The notes under the pieces were generated by a model that saw only the letters and a list, made by a program, of their open reading frames with translations, was not told the origin of the DNA and did no database searches. DNA of 64,000 bases from JBBATK01 sp044228285 (GTDB taxonomy: Bacteria; Bacteroidota; Ignavibacteria; Kapaibacteriales; NICIL-2). Positions 55,401-63,229 of the stretch are shown one piece after another. Both the position numbers and the translations under genes were made by a program. The DNA lies in NCBI GenBank assembly GCA_044228285.1, contig JBGAVD010000005.1, positions 186,001 through 250,000 of the forward strand, read 5' to 3'. Numbering within the stretch: the first letter of the stretch is position 1; every line of letters starts with the position of its first letter.

Positions 55401-56173
55401 GTGTTGTTAGGAGCTCTGGTTTAACGATCTGGGAAGCTCAGTTTGGTGATTTTGCAAATGGCGCTCAGATAGTGTTTGATCAGTTTATTTCGTCGGCTGA
55501 AGACAAGTGGGGACAGAAGTCGAATCTAACGATGCTTTTGCCTCACGGCTTTGACGGGCAAGGACCAGAACACTCAAGCGCAAGATTGGAACGTTACCTT
55601 CAGCTTTGTGCTGACGAGAATATGATTGTGTGTTTTGTAACAACCCCTGCACAGCTCTTTCATATGCTGCGTCGCCAAGTACTGGCTCCTTGGCGTAAAC
55701 CATGTATTCTCATGTCGCCCAAAGGTTATTTACGTAAAGTGACATCCGATCTCCGAGCGCTTTCTCAGGAGACATTCCGCGAGGTCATCGACGACCAGAA
55801 TGTAGATGCAAGTAAAGTGAAGAGATTGATTTTCTGTTCGGGAATGTTCTATTATGAGCTCGTCCAGCAACGTGCAGCAGCACAGCGTGACGATGTTGCC
55901 GTGATTCGTATCGAACAACTATTCCCGCTGCATACCGAAGCTCTTTCAGCAGTTGTCTCTCGATACTCTAACGTGAGTGAAGTACTCTGGGCACAGGAAG
56001 AACCTCGTAATATGGGAGCCTGGTCCTTTATTCAACCACGTCTTCAAGAGTTGCTTGGCTCAAGAGCGGTCATACGCTATGTAGGCAGAGTAGAAAGCGC
56101 AAGCCCAGCTACTGGTTCGGCAAAAGTTCATGCTAAGGAGCAAGCCGCAATTCTTGAGGAAGCGCTTAGATAG
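52490..56173 (+). CDS. fused 2-oxoglutarate dehydrogenase E2-E1 (KGD-type)
   Basis: 1227 residues from the ATG at 52490; the frame extends to a GTG at 52379 but NPNDVYVEDNYYLFLRDPNSVSAEWQ, the family N-terminus, begins here. Order: short E1-binding segment, Ser/Thr-rich linker, an E2 succinyltransferase catalytic core (SYTHLIAWAIVKSLL, YDHRVIQGAESG with catalytic His ~312) lacking a lipoyl domain, then the E1 thiamine-diphosphate dehydrogenase (MAHRGRLNILANL, HGDAAFMGQGV, EAQFGDFANGAQ). This matches the actinobacterial KGD architecture. It decarboxylates 2-oxoglutarate in the TCA cycle; a lipoylated E2 and E3 must be encoded elsewhere. Confidence 0.9.
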   Translation: MNPNDVYVEDNYYLFLRDPNSVSAEWQAYFRAGNVPASYQQPTMQSAMTSPMVGSRGSIESSTVLSSVSPSSTDQSSSTNGTLQKTAAVAKPHMYEGDSLQILGGVAEKVAQNMMQSLSIPTATSVRTVPVKVLEENRRLIVKFLTKQRRPKISYTHLIAWAIVKSLLKFPNLNDSCFVDESGVVHRVKRGHIHLGLAVDTTRKDGTRTLVVPSIKDAQALSFAEFIQKYDELILKARTNKLSIDDLSGASVSLTNPGGIGTEMSMPRLMQGQGLIIATGAIDYPPEFQAMMPDVRSTLALSKVMTLTSTYDHRVIQGAESGEFLQHMQRLLLGEFSFYEQIFASLHIHHEPVSWSTDKRLNPFGPQNEFESVDKEAKVLQMINAYRVRGHLMANINPLGMEAYYYPELQPSYYGFTVWDLDREFDTGGLGGIKRATLRDIIDLLRDTYCEEIGVEYMHIQSPEKKFWVQNRAEQTRNTKLFSPEEKKVIYRKIMQAEAFENYINTKFIGMKRFSVEGGEAVLPIVESIFKSASHQQLHGVVLGMAHRGRLNILANLMGKKLEKIFNEFEGVIDATTVQGSGDVKYHLGSRGVYQSESGSTVEVFLVPNPSHLEAADPVVEGTARAWCDEIGDRSYTSVLPVLIHGDAAFMGQGVVPETMNLANLRGYKTGGTIHIIINNQVGFTTNPEDSRSTGYASDMAKFLQVPILHVNGDSPEACITATQFAFEYRNLFHEDVVIDMYCYRKYGHNEGDDPTTTQPLLYKKIKRELSVRAKYRSRIIDEKVVDAQEADAIGAAYAEILNTAFDARASVQTAQPEQYVPLSQTLHERALHSAGDKLFLPVATNVDETRLVEIGKALSTVPPTFHVHPKVADELARRKKQIETDNHAISWGMAEALAFGSLLIEGHPVRLSGQDAGRGTFNHRQAILLDVENQTEYIPLNHLQEGQRSFHIFNSPLSEYAVLGFEYGYSVVRSSGLTIWEAQFGDFANGAQIVFDQFISSAEDKWGQKSNLTMLLPHGFDGQGPEHSSARLERYLQLCADENMIVCFVTTPAQLFHMLRRQVLAPWRKPCILMSPKGYLRKVTSDLRALSQETFREVIDDQNVDASKVKRLIFCSGMFYYELVQQRAAAQRDDVAVIRIEQLFPLHTEALSAVVSRYSNVSEVLWAQEEPRNMGAWSFIQPRLQELLGSRAVIRYVGRVESASPATGSAKVHAKEQAAILEEALR

Positions 56174-56209
56174 TTATCATTGCCTCTGGTCTGTCACTTC
56201 TGTTTGAAT

Positions 56210-56263
56210 ACCAAGCGTTCCCGCTGACAATTCCTTGTCATCAGGCGCGCTTGGTTTCTTTTT
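56210..56263 (+). terminator. terminator after the E2-E1 fusion gene
   Basis: Outer stem ACCAAGCG/CGCTTGGT and inner stem TGACAA/TTGTCA separated by internal loops, followed by TTTCTTTTT. Confidence 0.72.
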
Positions 56264-56336
56264 GGAGGCTGCTATACGGTGTTCTGCATTCATTCTCGGG
56301 CTATAATATCCAATAGAACTGCCGATAATGTAGAGC

Positions 56337-57932
56337 ATGCCCCATCAGCAGCTGCAGAATACCCTTCACAGACTCTATACCGAGCAGACTCTACGCTCTG
56401 TGGGTCGCTTGCGCTTTCCTGAAGTTGTTGAGCGTGAGTTTCAAGAGTCATTTTATAACCCGCGCGCTCACGAGTTTATCACGCGCTGGGGTCTCCTTCC
56501 AGGATTTGTGATTCTCCTTGCCTTCTGCATCGGCGACATTATTGGTTTTAGTGAAAAGCTCATACTCATTGAGTCGATACGAGTGATTAGCATGGTGCCC
56601 CTCTTGCTGTTGTATAAGTACAAACTCAATGTATGGGTGTATAGGCATATTCGAAACTTGTACTCGGCTTATCTCCTGTTGTTAGCCTTCAGTGTAGGGA
56701 CGATTATCGCTATAAGCCCGCACACTGATTTCGCGCATAGGGGCTACATGTTGTCACTTCCAATGCTGATCATAACCACTTTTTTAGCAAAACCGAAGAT
56801 CCAGATTGGAGTAGCAACGAGCGTGTTGTTCTGCCTCTGCTTCGATGTTGCCAATCTGTTGTTGGATTTTAAGCCTTTGGGCTTTGGCGAAGTGGTTTCG
56901 ATGGTGCATTTCAACCTTGTCATGCTGTCGTCCATAGTCATTGGTGCGTTTACAGCCTATGTTCTCGAGGTTGCAGAACGAAGAGAGTTTCTGCAGCGTA
57001 AAATCATAGATCAAGACAAAGAGTTAATCCTATTGCAACAGCTTGAGCTGAGTGAAGCAGTGAACGAGCTCAGAAGTGTCAACGATCAGCTAGCTTTAAA
57101 CAACGAGCGCCTTGATCAGTTGAATCGAGAGAAAGATGTCTTCTTAGGAATTGCTGCACATGACCTGAAGAACCCACTTACCGGAATCTCTGTAAACATT
57201 GCTGGCATCAAACGTCACATTGCGAAAATGTCGCAAGGTGATCTGCTTGCAGCCATGGACCGTATCGATCTCGCCGCAACGAGAATGCGACGTTTGATCG
57301 TACAACTCCTAGACATCAACAAGCTAGAGCACGGCTCTATGGAGATAAACCCACAAAGAGTGTTGATGTCAGAATTGTTGCTGTCAGTGCAACATGACTA
57401 TCAACTTCAAGCTAGCGAGAAGAATCTGAAACTAATGGTGGAATGTGAAGCAGGTCTCTGGAGTTGGGCAGACTCGTCCATGCTAATGCAGGTACTGGAC
57501 AATCTGGTTTCAAACGCGATCAAGTTTTCAGCACAGCATCGCGTGATACGACTTCGTGCACACATGATGAATGTGGACAATACACAGTGGGTGAAGGTGT
57601 GCATTCAGGACGAAGGTCCCGGCATCTCTGCCGACGACATAGACAAACTATTCAAGAGATTTACAAAACTATCAGCAAAGCCCACTGCTGGTGAGCACTC
57701 GAGCGGACTGGGTTTGTCGATTGCAAAGATGCTCATAGATCGGATGGAGGGTAGCATCCACTGCGAATCGGAGGTGGGGAAGGGAACGAGTTTTGTTCTT
57801 CTACTCCCACCTGCTGAAAAATGCGCCACTTCTCCAATAGTAAGAGATGTGGACAGAGAACTACAAAGAGCTGACGTGTGTAGTGCTCCTGACCAGCCTA
57901 AACATGCACAATTCGGATCATCAAGACTATAA
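56337..57932 (+). CDS. membrane-bound sensor histidine kinase
   Basis: 531 residues. The N-terminal ~210 residues contain six hydrophobic helices (about 48-70, 80-98, 104-124, 135-152, 155-180, 190-210) as the sensor, followed by a coiled coil. The HisKA box AAHDLKNPLTGI holds His275; the ATPase domain has the N box (LDNLVSNAIKFS), G1 (DEGPGIS), F (LFKRF) and G2 (GLGLSIAKMLID). A ~30-residue C-terminal tail has no recognised domain. No adjacent response regulator, so it is an orphan kinase; signal unknown. Confidence 0.88.
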   Translation: MPHQQLQNTLHRLYTEQTLRSVGRLRFPEVVEREFQESFYNPRAHEFITRWGLLPGFVILLAFCIGDIIGFSEKLILIESIRVISMVPLLLLYKYKLNVWVYRHIRNLYSAYLLLLAFSVGTIIAISPHTDFAHRGYMLSLPMLIITTFLAKPKIQIGVATSVLFCLCFDVANLLLDFKPLGFGEVVSMVHFNLVMLSSIVIGAFTAYVLEVAERREFLQRKIIDQDKELILLQQLELSEAVNELRSVNDQLALNNERLDQLNREKDVFLGIAAHDLKNPLTGISVNIAGIKRHIAKMSQGDLLAAMDRIDLAATRMRRLIVQLLDINKLEHGSMEINPQRVLMSELLLSVQHDYQLQASEKNLKLMVECEAGLWSWADSSMLMQVLDNLVSNAIKFSAQHRVIRLRAHMMNVDNTQWVKVCIQDEGPGISADDIDKLFKRFTKLSAKPTAGEHSSGLGLSIAKMLIDRMEGSIHCESEVGKGTSFVLLLPPAEKCATSPIVRDVDRELQRADVCSAPDQPKHAQFGSSRL

Positions 57933-57989
57933 GTTCTTAGCTCGAACGCACAGACGCGTAGTCTATTCTAACAATGGCGTCGCTGGAGC

Positions 57990-58014
57990 AATGCAGCAAC
58001 GAAGTTGCTGCATT
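57990..58014. terminator. perfect 11-bp hairpin between convergent ends
   Basis: AATGCAGCAAC-GAA-GTTGCTGCATT. No T-run follows on either strand, so it could be a weak terminator or an RNA-stabilising 3' hairpin for the histidine kinase transcript or the small minus-strand frame. Confidence 0.5.
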
Positions 58015-58052
58015 AGCAAAAGACACTTTCTGCAAGCCATCAAACGTGCAAT

Positions 58053-58274
58053 TCACTCAATCGGAACAGCTCTCGGGACAATGAGAGCCGGACCCTTGCA
58101 TTTTGTGAGACAGTGTGATGGCTTTTGCTTCTGCACATGGTGTGTAACCATACCAAAACTCAGCGCTAGGAACACAAGGCTAACAAATGCACGTGTAGAG
58201 CCAGAATCAGTTACTCGCTGAGCAACACTATTCAAGTGTTGTTGTTGGAAGGTAAATGCAGTTCTTAGCTTCAT
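58053..58274 (-). CDS. possible small membrane protein
   Basis: 73 residues with a single hydrophobic segment (AFVSLVFLALSFGMV) and two Cys near residues 55-59. The start is only weakly supported (GGA about eleven bases upstream). It is in a region with no other gene, and A/T-rich sequence precedes it. Could be a chance frame. Confidence 0.35.
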   Translation of the reverse strand: MKLRTAFTFQQQHLNSVAQRVTDSGSTRAFVSLVFLALSFGMVTHHVQKQKPSHCLTKCKGPALIVPRAVPIE

Positions 58275-58417
58275 GGTGATGTCCGTTGTAATACCACTCT
58301 CAAAATAACATAGTTCGAAAGCACCCAGGGTTAAAAGCTGTTAAAAAGTGGTTAACTGAACACGGCATGCCATGCAGAAGAGCAAACATGTCAGCAGACA
58401 AGAATCACCCAATTTGA

Positions 58418-59407
58418 TTAGACACGAATGATTTGGTCGCGAAGCTCCGTATGAGAGCTCTGAAGTCGAGCTCCATGCTGGGAAACTACCCGAGCTGCAG
58501 CCAGAGAAGCAAGCTCACCGGCTTGTCGTGGTGTAAACTGATGAGTGACTCCGTACAGAAATGCTCCGGCGTACATGTCACCAGCACCGTTCGTATTGAG
58601 AACGGTAGTAGCTACAGGAGGAATATGGATAACAGACGATCCAAGCTTGATCTTTGAGCCTTGCGCGCCTAAGGTAAGGGCTACATTAGGCATGTTTGCG
58701 GCTAAAGAATTGAAGGCGTCGTCAATAGAGTCACTTTCGGCATAAGCCTTTGCTTCAAACTCATTGCAGAAAATTAGGTCTGCCTCAGCAGCAGCTTTAT
58801 TAAGGACCTGACGGAACACGTTTACGATGAACGTGTCAGAGAAAGTTACCGCGATTTTTGTGGCATGCTTCTTTGCATAGAAAATTGCCTCCTCAATTGC
58901 AGCAGCGCCACTTTCCTCTGTAAACTTATAACCTTCAATGTACAGCCATTCAGCGCGGGCAACAACATCTTCAATAACGTGTTGAGCGCTGAAATTTGTA
59001 TTAACTCCTAGAGAGGTTTGCATTGTTCGTTCACCGTCAGGGCTCACAAGCACAACGCATGTTCCCGTTGGATGTTGCGAGCTCTTCTCCGCAAAAAGCT
59101 CTAACCCAAGTTCCTCAAACTCGGAAGCGTAGAAGTTGCCCAGAGCGTCGTTCCCGAGCAGTGATTTGTAGGCAGCACGACCGCCAAACTGACCGAAAGC
59201 AATGACCGTATTCGCTGCAGACCCGCCGCTGCTTTTGCGAGCGATGAGATGGCTAAGTTTAGTGAGCAGCTCCTGTTGCTCATCTGCTGAAGACAACGTC
59301 ATGCCTCCTTTGGGTAAACCTAGCTGAAGCAGTTCAGCTTCATTCACTTGGAATTCTAAATCAACGAGGGCGTTTCCGAGGGCTACAAGGTGCAGGTCTT
59401 TTGTCAT
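58418..59407 (-). CDS. PfkB-family carbohydrate/nucleoside kinase (adenosine kinase-like)
   Basis: 329 residues. Ribokinase-fold kinase: early GNALVDLEFQV, the substrate region SSGGSAANTVIAFGQFGGRAAYKSLLGNDALG, and the C-terminal signature TNGAGDMYAGAFLYG with the catalytic Asp. The SGGSAANT pattern resembles adenosine kinases and related sugar kinases of Bacteroidota and Chlorobi; substrate is not fixed. It starts two bases after the stop of ddl, so both are co-transcribed. Confidence 0.87.
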   Translation of the reverse strand: MTKDLHLVALGNALVDLEFQVNEAELLQLGLPKGGMTLSSADEQQELLTKLSHLIARKSSGGSAANTVIAFGQFGGRAAYKSLLGNDALGNFYASEFEELGLELFAEKSSQHPTGTCVVLVSPDGERTMQTSLGVNTNFSAQHVIEDVVARAEWLYIEGYKFTEESGAAAIEEAIFYAKKHATKIAVTFSDTFIVNVFRQVLNKAAAEADLIFCNEFEAKAYAESDSIDDAFNSLAANMPNVALTLGAQGSKIKLGSSVIHIPPVATTVLNTNGAGDMYAGAFLYGVTHQFTPRQAGELASLAAARVVSQHGARLQSSHTELRDQIIRV

Positions 59408-59409
59408 AG

Positions 59410-60417
59410 TTATGCTAGTTCAATGATACGTTCACACAGAGTAATAAAGTCCATATCGGCAGCAGCAGCTGCCTTCGGTACAAGGCTTGTTGCGGTCATC
59501 CCAGGAAGGGTATTTACTTCCAAACACCACGGGTGATTGTCGTCATCTAAACGAAAGTCCACCCGCGAGTATCCACTGCAGCCGCAAGCTTTATGAGCGG
59601 TGATGGCGAGGTTCTGAATAAAGCTGCTGAGTTCATCATCTAGCTCTGCTGGGCAGATATACTGAGACATGCCTTTGGTATACTTATGCTCGTAGTCATA
59701 GAATCCTCCTTCTGGAGCGATCTCAATGATAGGGTAGGCTTCATCGCCAATCACTGCTACAGTCAGCTCTCTGCCTGGTATAAGTTGCTCAACAACAGCT
59801 ACAGACGAGTATTGTAATGCAGTCGCAACGGCAACCTCCATCTCATCCAGATTCCCATTTTCAATGATGGTCATACCCACAGTCGAACCTTGATCATTTG
59901 GCTTGACCACAAGAGAGCCACGGAAGCCGTCGCGAAGATCTTTGAGTAGGTCATAGTCTTTCGCGTTTTCTTGGGTGACAACAGCCCAAGCTGGAGTCGG
60001 TACCCCAGTCGCTGAAAAGATAATTTTTGATTGTGCTTTGTCCATCGCAAGTGCGCTTGCCATCACTTTGGAACCAGTGTAGCGAAGTCCTCTGGCTTGA
60101 AGCAGCGCTTGCATGATGCCGTCCTCCCCGTTTTCACCATGCAAGACGCTAAAGACAACGTCAACATCATTGAAAACATCAGATAGTACTGCCTTTATAA
60201 AATTCTGCACGGGCAAAGCCTCAAGTTCCTCACGGGTTGGCGGCGTTGCAGGCGCGTCAATATTCTCTATGTTCAGTATGCAAGACTCACCCAATGCAGG
60301 ATCAATGCAAACAACAGAGTGGTTGTTCTGTTGCAATGCGTTTGCTACAGCCTTGCCGCTATTGAGTGAAACGTTTCGCTCGGGAGAATTGCCTCCCATG
60401 AGTACGGCGATTTTCAT
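59410..60417 (-). CDS. ddl: D-alanine--D-alanine ligase
   Basis: 335 residues. ATP-grasp enzyme that joins two D-alanines for peptidoglycan precursors. Motifs: MGGNSPERNVSLNSGKAVANAL at the N-terminus (Glu for D-Ala 1), HGENGEDGIMQALL, KPNDQGSTVGMT (ATP binding), ELTVAVIG and CGCSGYSRVDFRLDDDNHPWCLEVNTLPGMT at the metal-binding end. Directly upstream of the PfkB kinase gene; UDG and purT genes precede it on the same strand after ~80 bases. Confidence 0.95.
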   Translation of the reverse strand: MKIAVLMGGNSPERNVSLNSGKAVANALQQNNHSVVCIDPALGESCILNIENIDAPATPPTREELEALPVQNFIKAVLSDVFNDVDVVFSVLHGENGEDGIMQALLQARGLRYTGSKVMASALAMDKAQSKIIFSATGVPTPAWAVVTQENAKDYDLLKDLRDGFRGSLVVKPNDQGSTVGMTIIENGNLDEMEVAVATALQYSSVAVVEQLIPGRELTVAVIGDEAYPIIEIAPEGGFYDYEHKYTKGMSQYICPAELDDELSSFIQNLAITAHKACGCSGYSRVDFRLDDDNHPWCLEVNTLPGMTATSLVPKAAAAADMDFITLCERIIELA

Positions 60418-60496
60418 AAAGTAGGTGTTAGGGGATCAAAGTGAATAAATCGAGTTCGGTAGTGCTTCGAGTCCTGACTGCAGCAAATGCTCGAGT

Positions 60497-61375
60497 TTAG
60501 CTTTGCGGTGAATCGAAATCAGGCAGTGTTCCACGTCGCAGAAACTCATCATATGCGGTACGCAAACGCTGTACGTCCTCCCATGTCCCTTTCTTCCACT
60601 CGGGGTTCCGGAGCAGGGCAGCAGGGTGGTAGGTTACCATCATTCGAACGTCCTGATAATTGAAAAACTTTCCTCGTACATCAGCCATTTTGAATTTGGA
60701 TTTGAGCAAGGTATTGACAGCAGTGAGGCCGAGTGCGAGGATAAACTTCGGCTTGATGATTTGCAGTTGTTTGTAAAGATACGGTTCGCATTGATCAACT
60801 TCGTCGGAGCTTGGCACGCGGTTACCTGGTGGTCGACATTTGAGGATGTTACAGATGAACACTTCCTCACGTGAGAGTTGTACTGCCTCTAAGATCTTCG
60901 TGAGCAACTGGCCTGCTCTGCCAACGAATGGCTCTCCTTGAGCATCTTCTTCAGCGCCTGGTGCTTCTCCAATCACAACAATATCCGCGTTTGGATTACC
61001 AACACCAAACACGAACTTGTTTCGTGTTGCGCCAAGCTCACAGTTCTGACATTCACAGATTCGCTCTCGTAGCGTTTTGAGACTTCGTGAACCCTTCCAA
61101 GATGTATCCTGAGCCATGTCTTCTTCTTGAGTAAAAGTGTCAGCTTCATTACCAGCGTTTCTATTTGTACCTGATTCCTTTGGCAATTCAGCTGAGTCTG
61201 CGTTTAGTGCCATAGCTGTGTGGTGTTCTTTGTTCTCGGAGTTCTGATGAGTATTTGCTTCAGCCACTTGAACATCAAAGTACAGAATGGGTCCACCAAG
61301 CAGTTCTTGTTGTTTCAGATACCTTTCAAGGGTGCTATCTGATGTTTGGATGTTTATAGTTCGGGACTCAGCCAT
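60497..61375 (-). CDS. uracil-DNA glycosylase, family 4-like
   Basis: 292 residues. Removes uracil from DNA to start base-excision repair. The core (from about residue 107) has RERICECQNCELGATRNKFVFGVG with clustered Cys for an iron-sulfur cluster, VVIGEAPGAEEDAQGEPFVGRAGQLL (family 4 motif A), CNILKCRPPGNRVPSSDEVDQCEPYL and MVTYHPAALLRNPEWK (the HPAALLR motif). The first ~105 residues are a low-complexity, Ser/Glu/Asn-rich extension. Overlaps the purT gene by eight bases. Confidence 0.9.
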   Translation of the reverse strand: MAESRTINIQTSDSTLERYLKQQELLGGPILYFDVQVAEANTHQNSENKEHHTAMALNADSAELPKESGTNRNAGNEADTFTQEEDMAQDTSWKGSRSLKTLRERICECQNCELGATRNKFVFGVGNPNADIVVIGEAPGAEEDAQGEPFVGRAGQLLTKILEAVQLSREEVFICNILKCRPPGNRVPSSDEVDQCEPYLYKQLQIIKPKFILALGLTAVNTLLKSKFKMADVRGKFFNYQDVRMMVTYHPAALLRNPEWKKGTWEDVQRLRTAYDEFLRRGTLPDFDSPQS

Positions 61376-62549
61376 GTCGGACTACCTTGATCTTAGCAGC
61401 AGCTTCCATGGCGCGATCGCAGGCATGCAAAGCAGCCTGTAGATCGGGACTAAACGCGAGCGCAACGGCCATGCGGCGATATGGACGCGTAGTGGGTTTT
61501 GCAAAAACGCGAACATCAATTTCTTTTTCTAGCAAAGCCGCATCGATACCCTCAAAATCTGGAAGCTGATCAGATTGACTCGTCGCGAGGACAACAGAGC
61601 TTGCTCCTGAACCACGAAGTATTATCTCGGGTATTGGCAAGCCGAGTACGGCTCGACAATGCAACTCAAACTCATTAAGGTTCTGTGTTCCAGCTAATGT
61701 GACCATTCCAGTGTCGTGGGGTCGAGGTGATAACTCCGAAAAGACGACACCATCTTCGCACAAGAAGAATTCAACGCCCCAGATTCCGGCACCTCCCAAA
61801 GCACCAGTTACTTGAGCAGCCATGGATTGCGCTGTACGAAGGTCAGCTTCTGATAAAGCGCATGGCTGCCAGCTCTGCTGATAGTCTCCTCGCTCCTGAC
61901 GATGTCCGATTGGAGGGCAAAACAAGGTTGGACCGTTCTTCTGTGTAACTGTAAGAAGTGTGATCTCAGTGTGGAAATTGATGAAACCTTCTACGATTAC
62001 TTCAACAACATCACCGCGGCTGCCAGACAAAGCATAGTTCCACGCTTTTTCGATATCTGTTGTAGACTTGAGAGTGGATTGTCCTTTTCCCGACGATGAC
62101 ATGAGTGGCTTCACGACACAGGGCAAGCCTATCTGCTGAACGGCAAGATTGAACTCTTCAAAAGTAGTTGCATAGGCATAAGGAGCTGTGCGAACACCAA
62201 GTTCTTTAGCAGCAAGGTCGCGAATAGCCCGTCGGTTCATTGTGAAGTTAGCAGCCTTAGCACTAGGAACTACTTGAATGCCAGACTTCTCAAACTCATA
62301 GAGTTTCTCCGTTCGTATGGCTTCAATCTCTGGGACGATAATGTCGGGTTTGTGTCGTTCAACAACCTCCACAAGAGCATCACCATCCAGCATGGAAAAA
62401 ACTTCAAAGCCATCAGCAACCTGCATAGCAGGCGCTCCGGCATACGAGTCTGCCGCAATCACATACTGACCTAGACGTTTTGCCGCGATAACGAATTCCT
62501 TGCCCAGTTCACCAGAGCCTAAGAGGAGAATTTTCTTTTGGAATGACAT
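61368..62549 (-). CDS. purT: formate-dependent phosphoribosylglycinamide formyltransferase
   Basis: 393 residues. ATP-grasp enzyme using formate and ATP to formylate GAR in purine synthesis, an alternative to PurN. Conserved: KKILLLGSGELGKEFVIAAKRLGQYVIAADSYAGAPAMQVAD (N-terminal), VVKPLMSSSGKGQSTL (ATP binding), GGAGIWGVEFFLCEDGVVFSELSPRPHDTGMVTLAGTQNLNEFELHCRAVLGL. Length as expected. It is followed by the UDG gene with an eight-base overlap. Confidence 0.95.
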   Translation of the reverse strand: MSFQKKILLLGSGELGKEFVIAAKRLGQYVIAADSYAGAPAMQVADGFEVFSMLDGDALVEVVERHKPDIIVPEIEAIRTEKLYEFEKSGIQVVPSAKAANFTMNRRAIRDLAAKELGVRTAPYAYATTFEEFNLAVQQIGLPCVVKPLMSSSGKGQSTLKSTTDIEKAWNYALSGSRGDVVEVIVEGFINFHTEITLLTVTQKNGPTLFCPPIGHRQERGDYQQSWQPCALSEADLRTAQSMAAQVTGALGGAGIWGVEFFLCEDGVVFSELSPRPHDTGMVTLAGTQNLNEFELHCRAVLGLPIPEIILRGSGASSVVLATSQSDQLPDFEGIDAALLEKEIDVRVFAKPTTRPYRRMAVALAFSPDLQAALHACDRAMEAAAKIKVVRHG

Positions 62550-62582
62550 AGGGATTGAGACAATAGTGAAGACGAAACGGAA

Positions 62583-63140
62583 CTATGGTTGTACTTGGGA
62601 GTTGTACTGTCGTCGATACTCTGCAACATAATCCACATAGTTCTGTGCGGATTGTTCAAGTTTTGCACGTTCGTCTGCTCGGAGCTCACGGACTACTTTG
62701 CCAGGGACGCCAGCAATGAGAACACCGCCAGGTGGTGTAGAGCCTTCTGGGAGTACAGTTCCTGCAGCTATAAGTGTGTAGGGTTCAATGACGCATCGGT
62801 CGAGGATCTTGGCACCCATTCCAACAAGCACAAAATCTTTGATGATACAGCCGTGAAGCACTGCGCTATGACCAACAGTTACATTATTTCCAATGTTCAA
62901 ACTGTGTTTCTTATAGGTCACATGCAGCATCGACAGATCTTGAATGTTCGTCCGTTCGCCAATGCGGATAGAGTGAACGTCACCGCGAATCACCACATTG
63001 TACCAAACAGAAGAATATGCACCTATCTCGACATCTCCAAGAATAATTGATCCCGCCGCGTAAAAAACACTAGGGTGAATATTCGGCCTTATTCCTCCAT
63101 ATTCGAAGATCTGACCGCTTTGTCCGCTTTCTTTTTGCAT
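62583..63140 (-). CDS. gamma-carbonic anhydrase-family protein
   Basis: 185 residues from the ATG at 63140; the frame is open to 63212, but the family N-terminus starts near FEYGGIRPNIHPSVF, so the shorter form is preferred, with no strong ribosome site. Left-handed beta-helix of hexapeptide repeats: AAGSIILGDVEIGAYSSVWYNVVIRGD, RTNIQDLSMLHVT, NVTVGHSAVLHGCIIKDFVLVGMGAKILD. The His residues in LHVT, VGHS and VLHG are positioned to bind zinc in the trimer. Activity as a carbonic anhydrase is not certain in this family. Lies 33 bases before purT on the same strand. Confidence 0.87.
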   Translation of the reverse strand: MQKESGQSGQIFEYGGIRPNIHPSVFYAAGSIILGDVEIGAYSSVWYNVVIRGDVHSIRIGERTNIQDLSMLHVTYKKHSLNIGNNVTVGHSAVLHGCIIKDFVLVGMGAKILDRCVIEPYTLIAAGTVLPEGSTPPGGVLIAGVPGKVVRELRADERAKLEQSAQNYVDYVAEYRRQYNSQVQP

Positions 63141-63229
63141 ATCATTGTGAGAATTGGACTGCAAAGATATCAAGGAGCTACGCATCACAAGGGTTCGGGC
63201 GTATTTTTGCATGAAACTATCGTATACCT

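Larger units (their letters stand above)
57933..58417. other. 485-nt region with a perfect hairpin and a possible small gene
   Basis: Lies between the histidine kinase and the PfkB kinase gene. It contains the perfect hairpin at 57990-58014, a possible 73-codon gene on minus (58053-58274), and three helically spaced GTTAA elements at 58330-58355. Nothing else was recognised. Confidence 0.5.
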
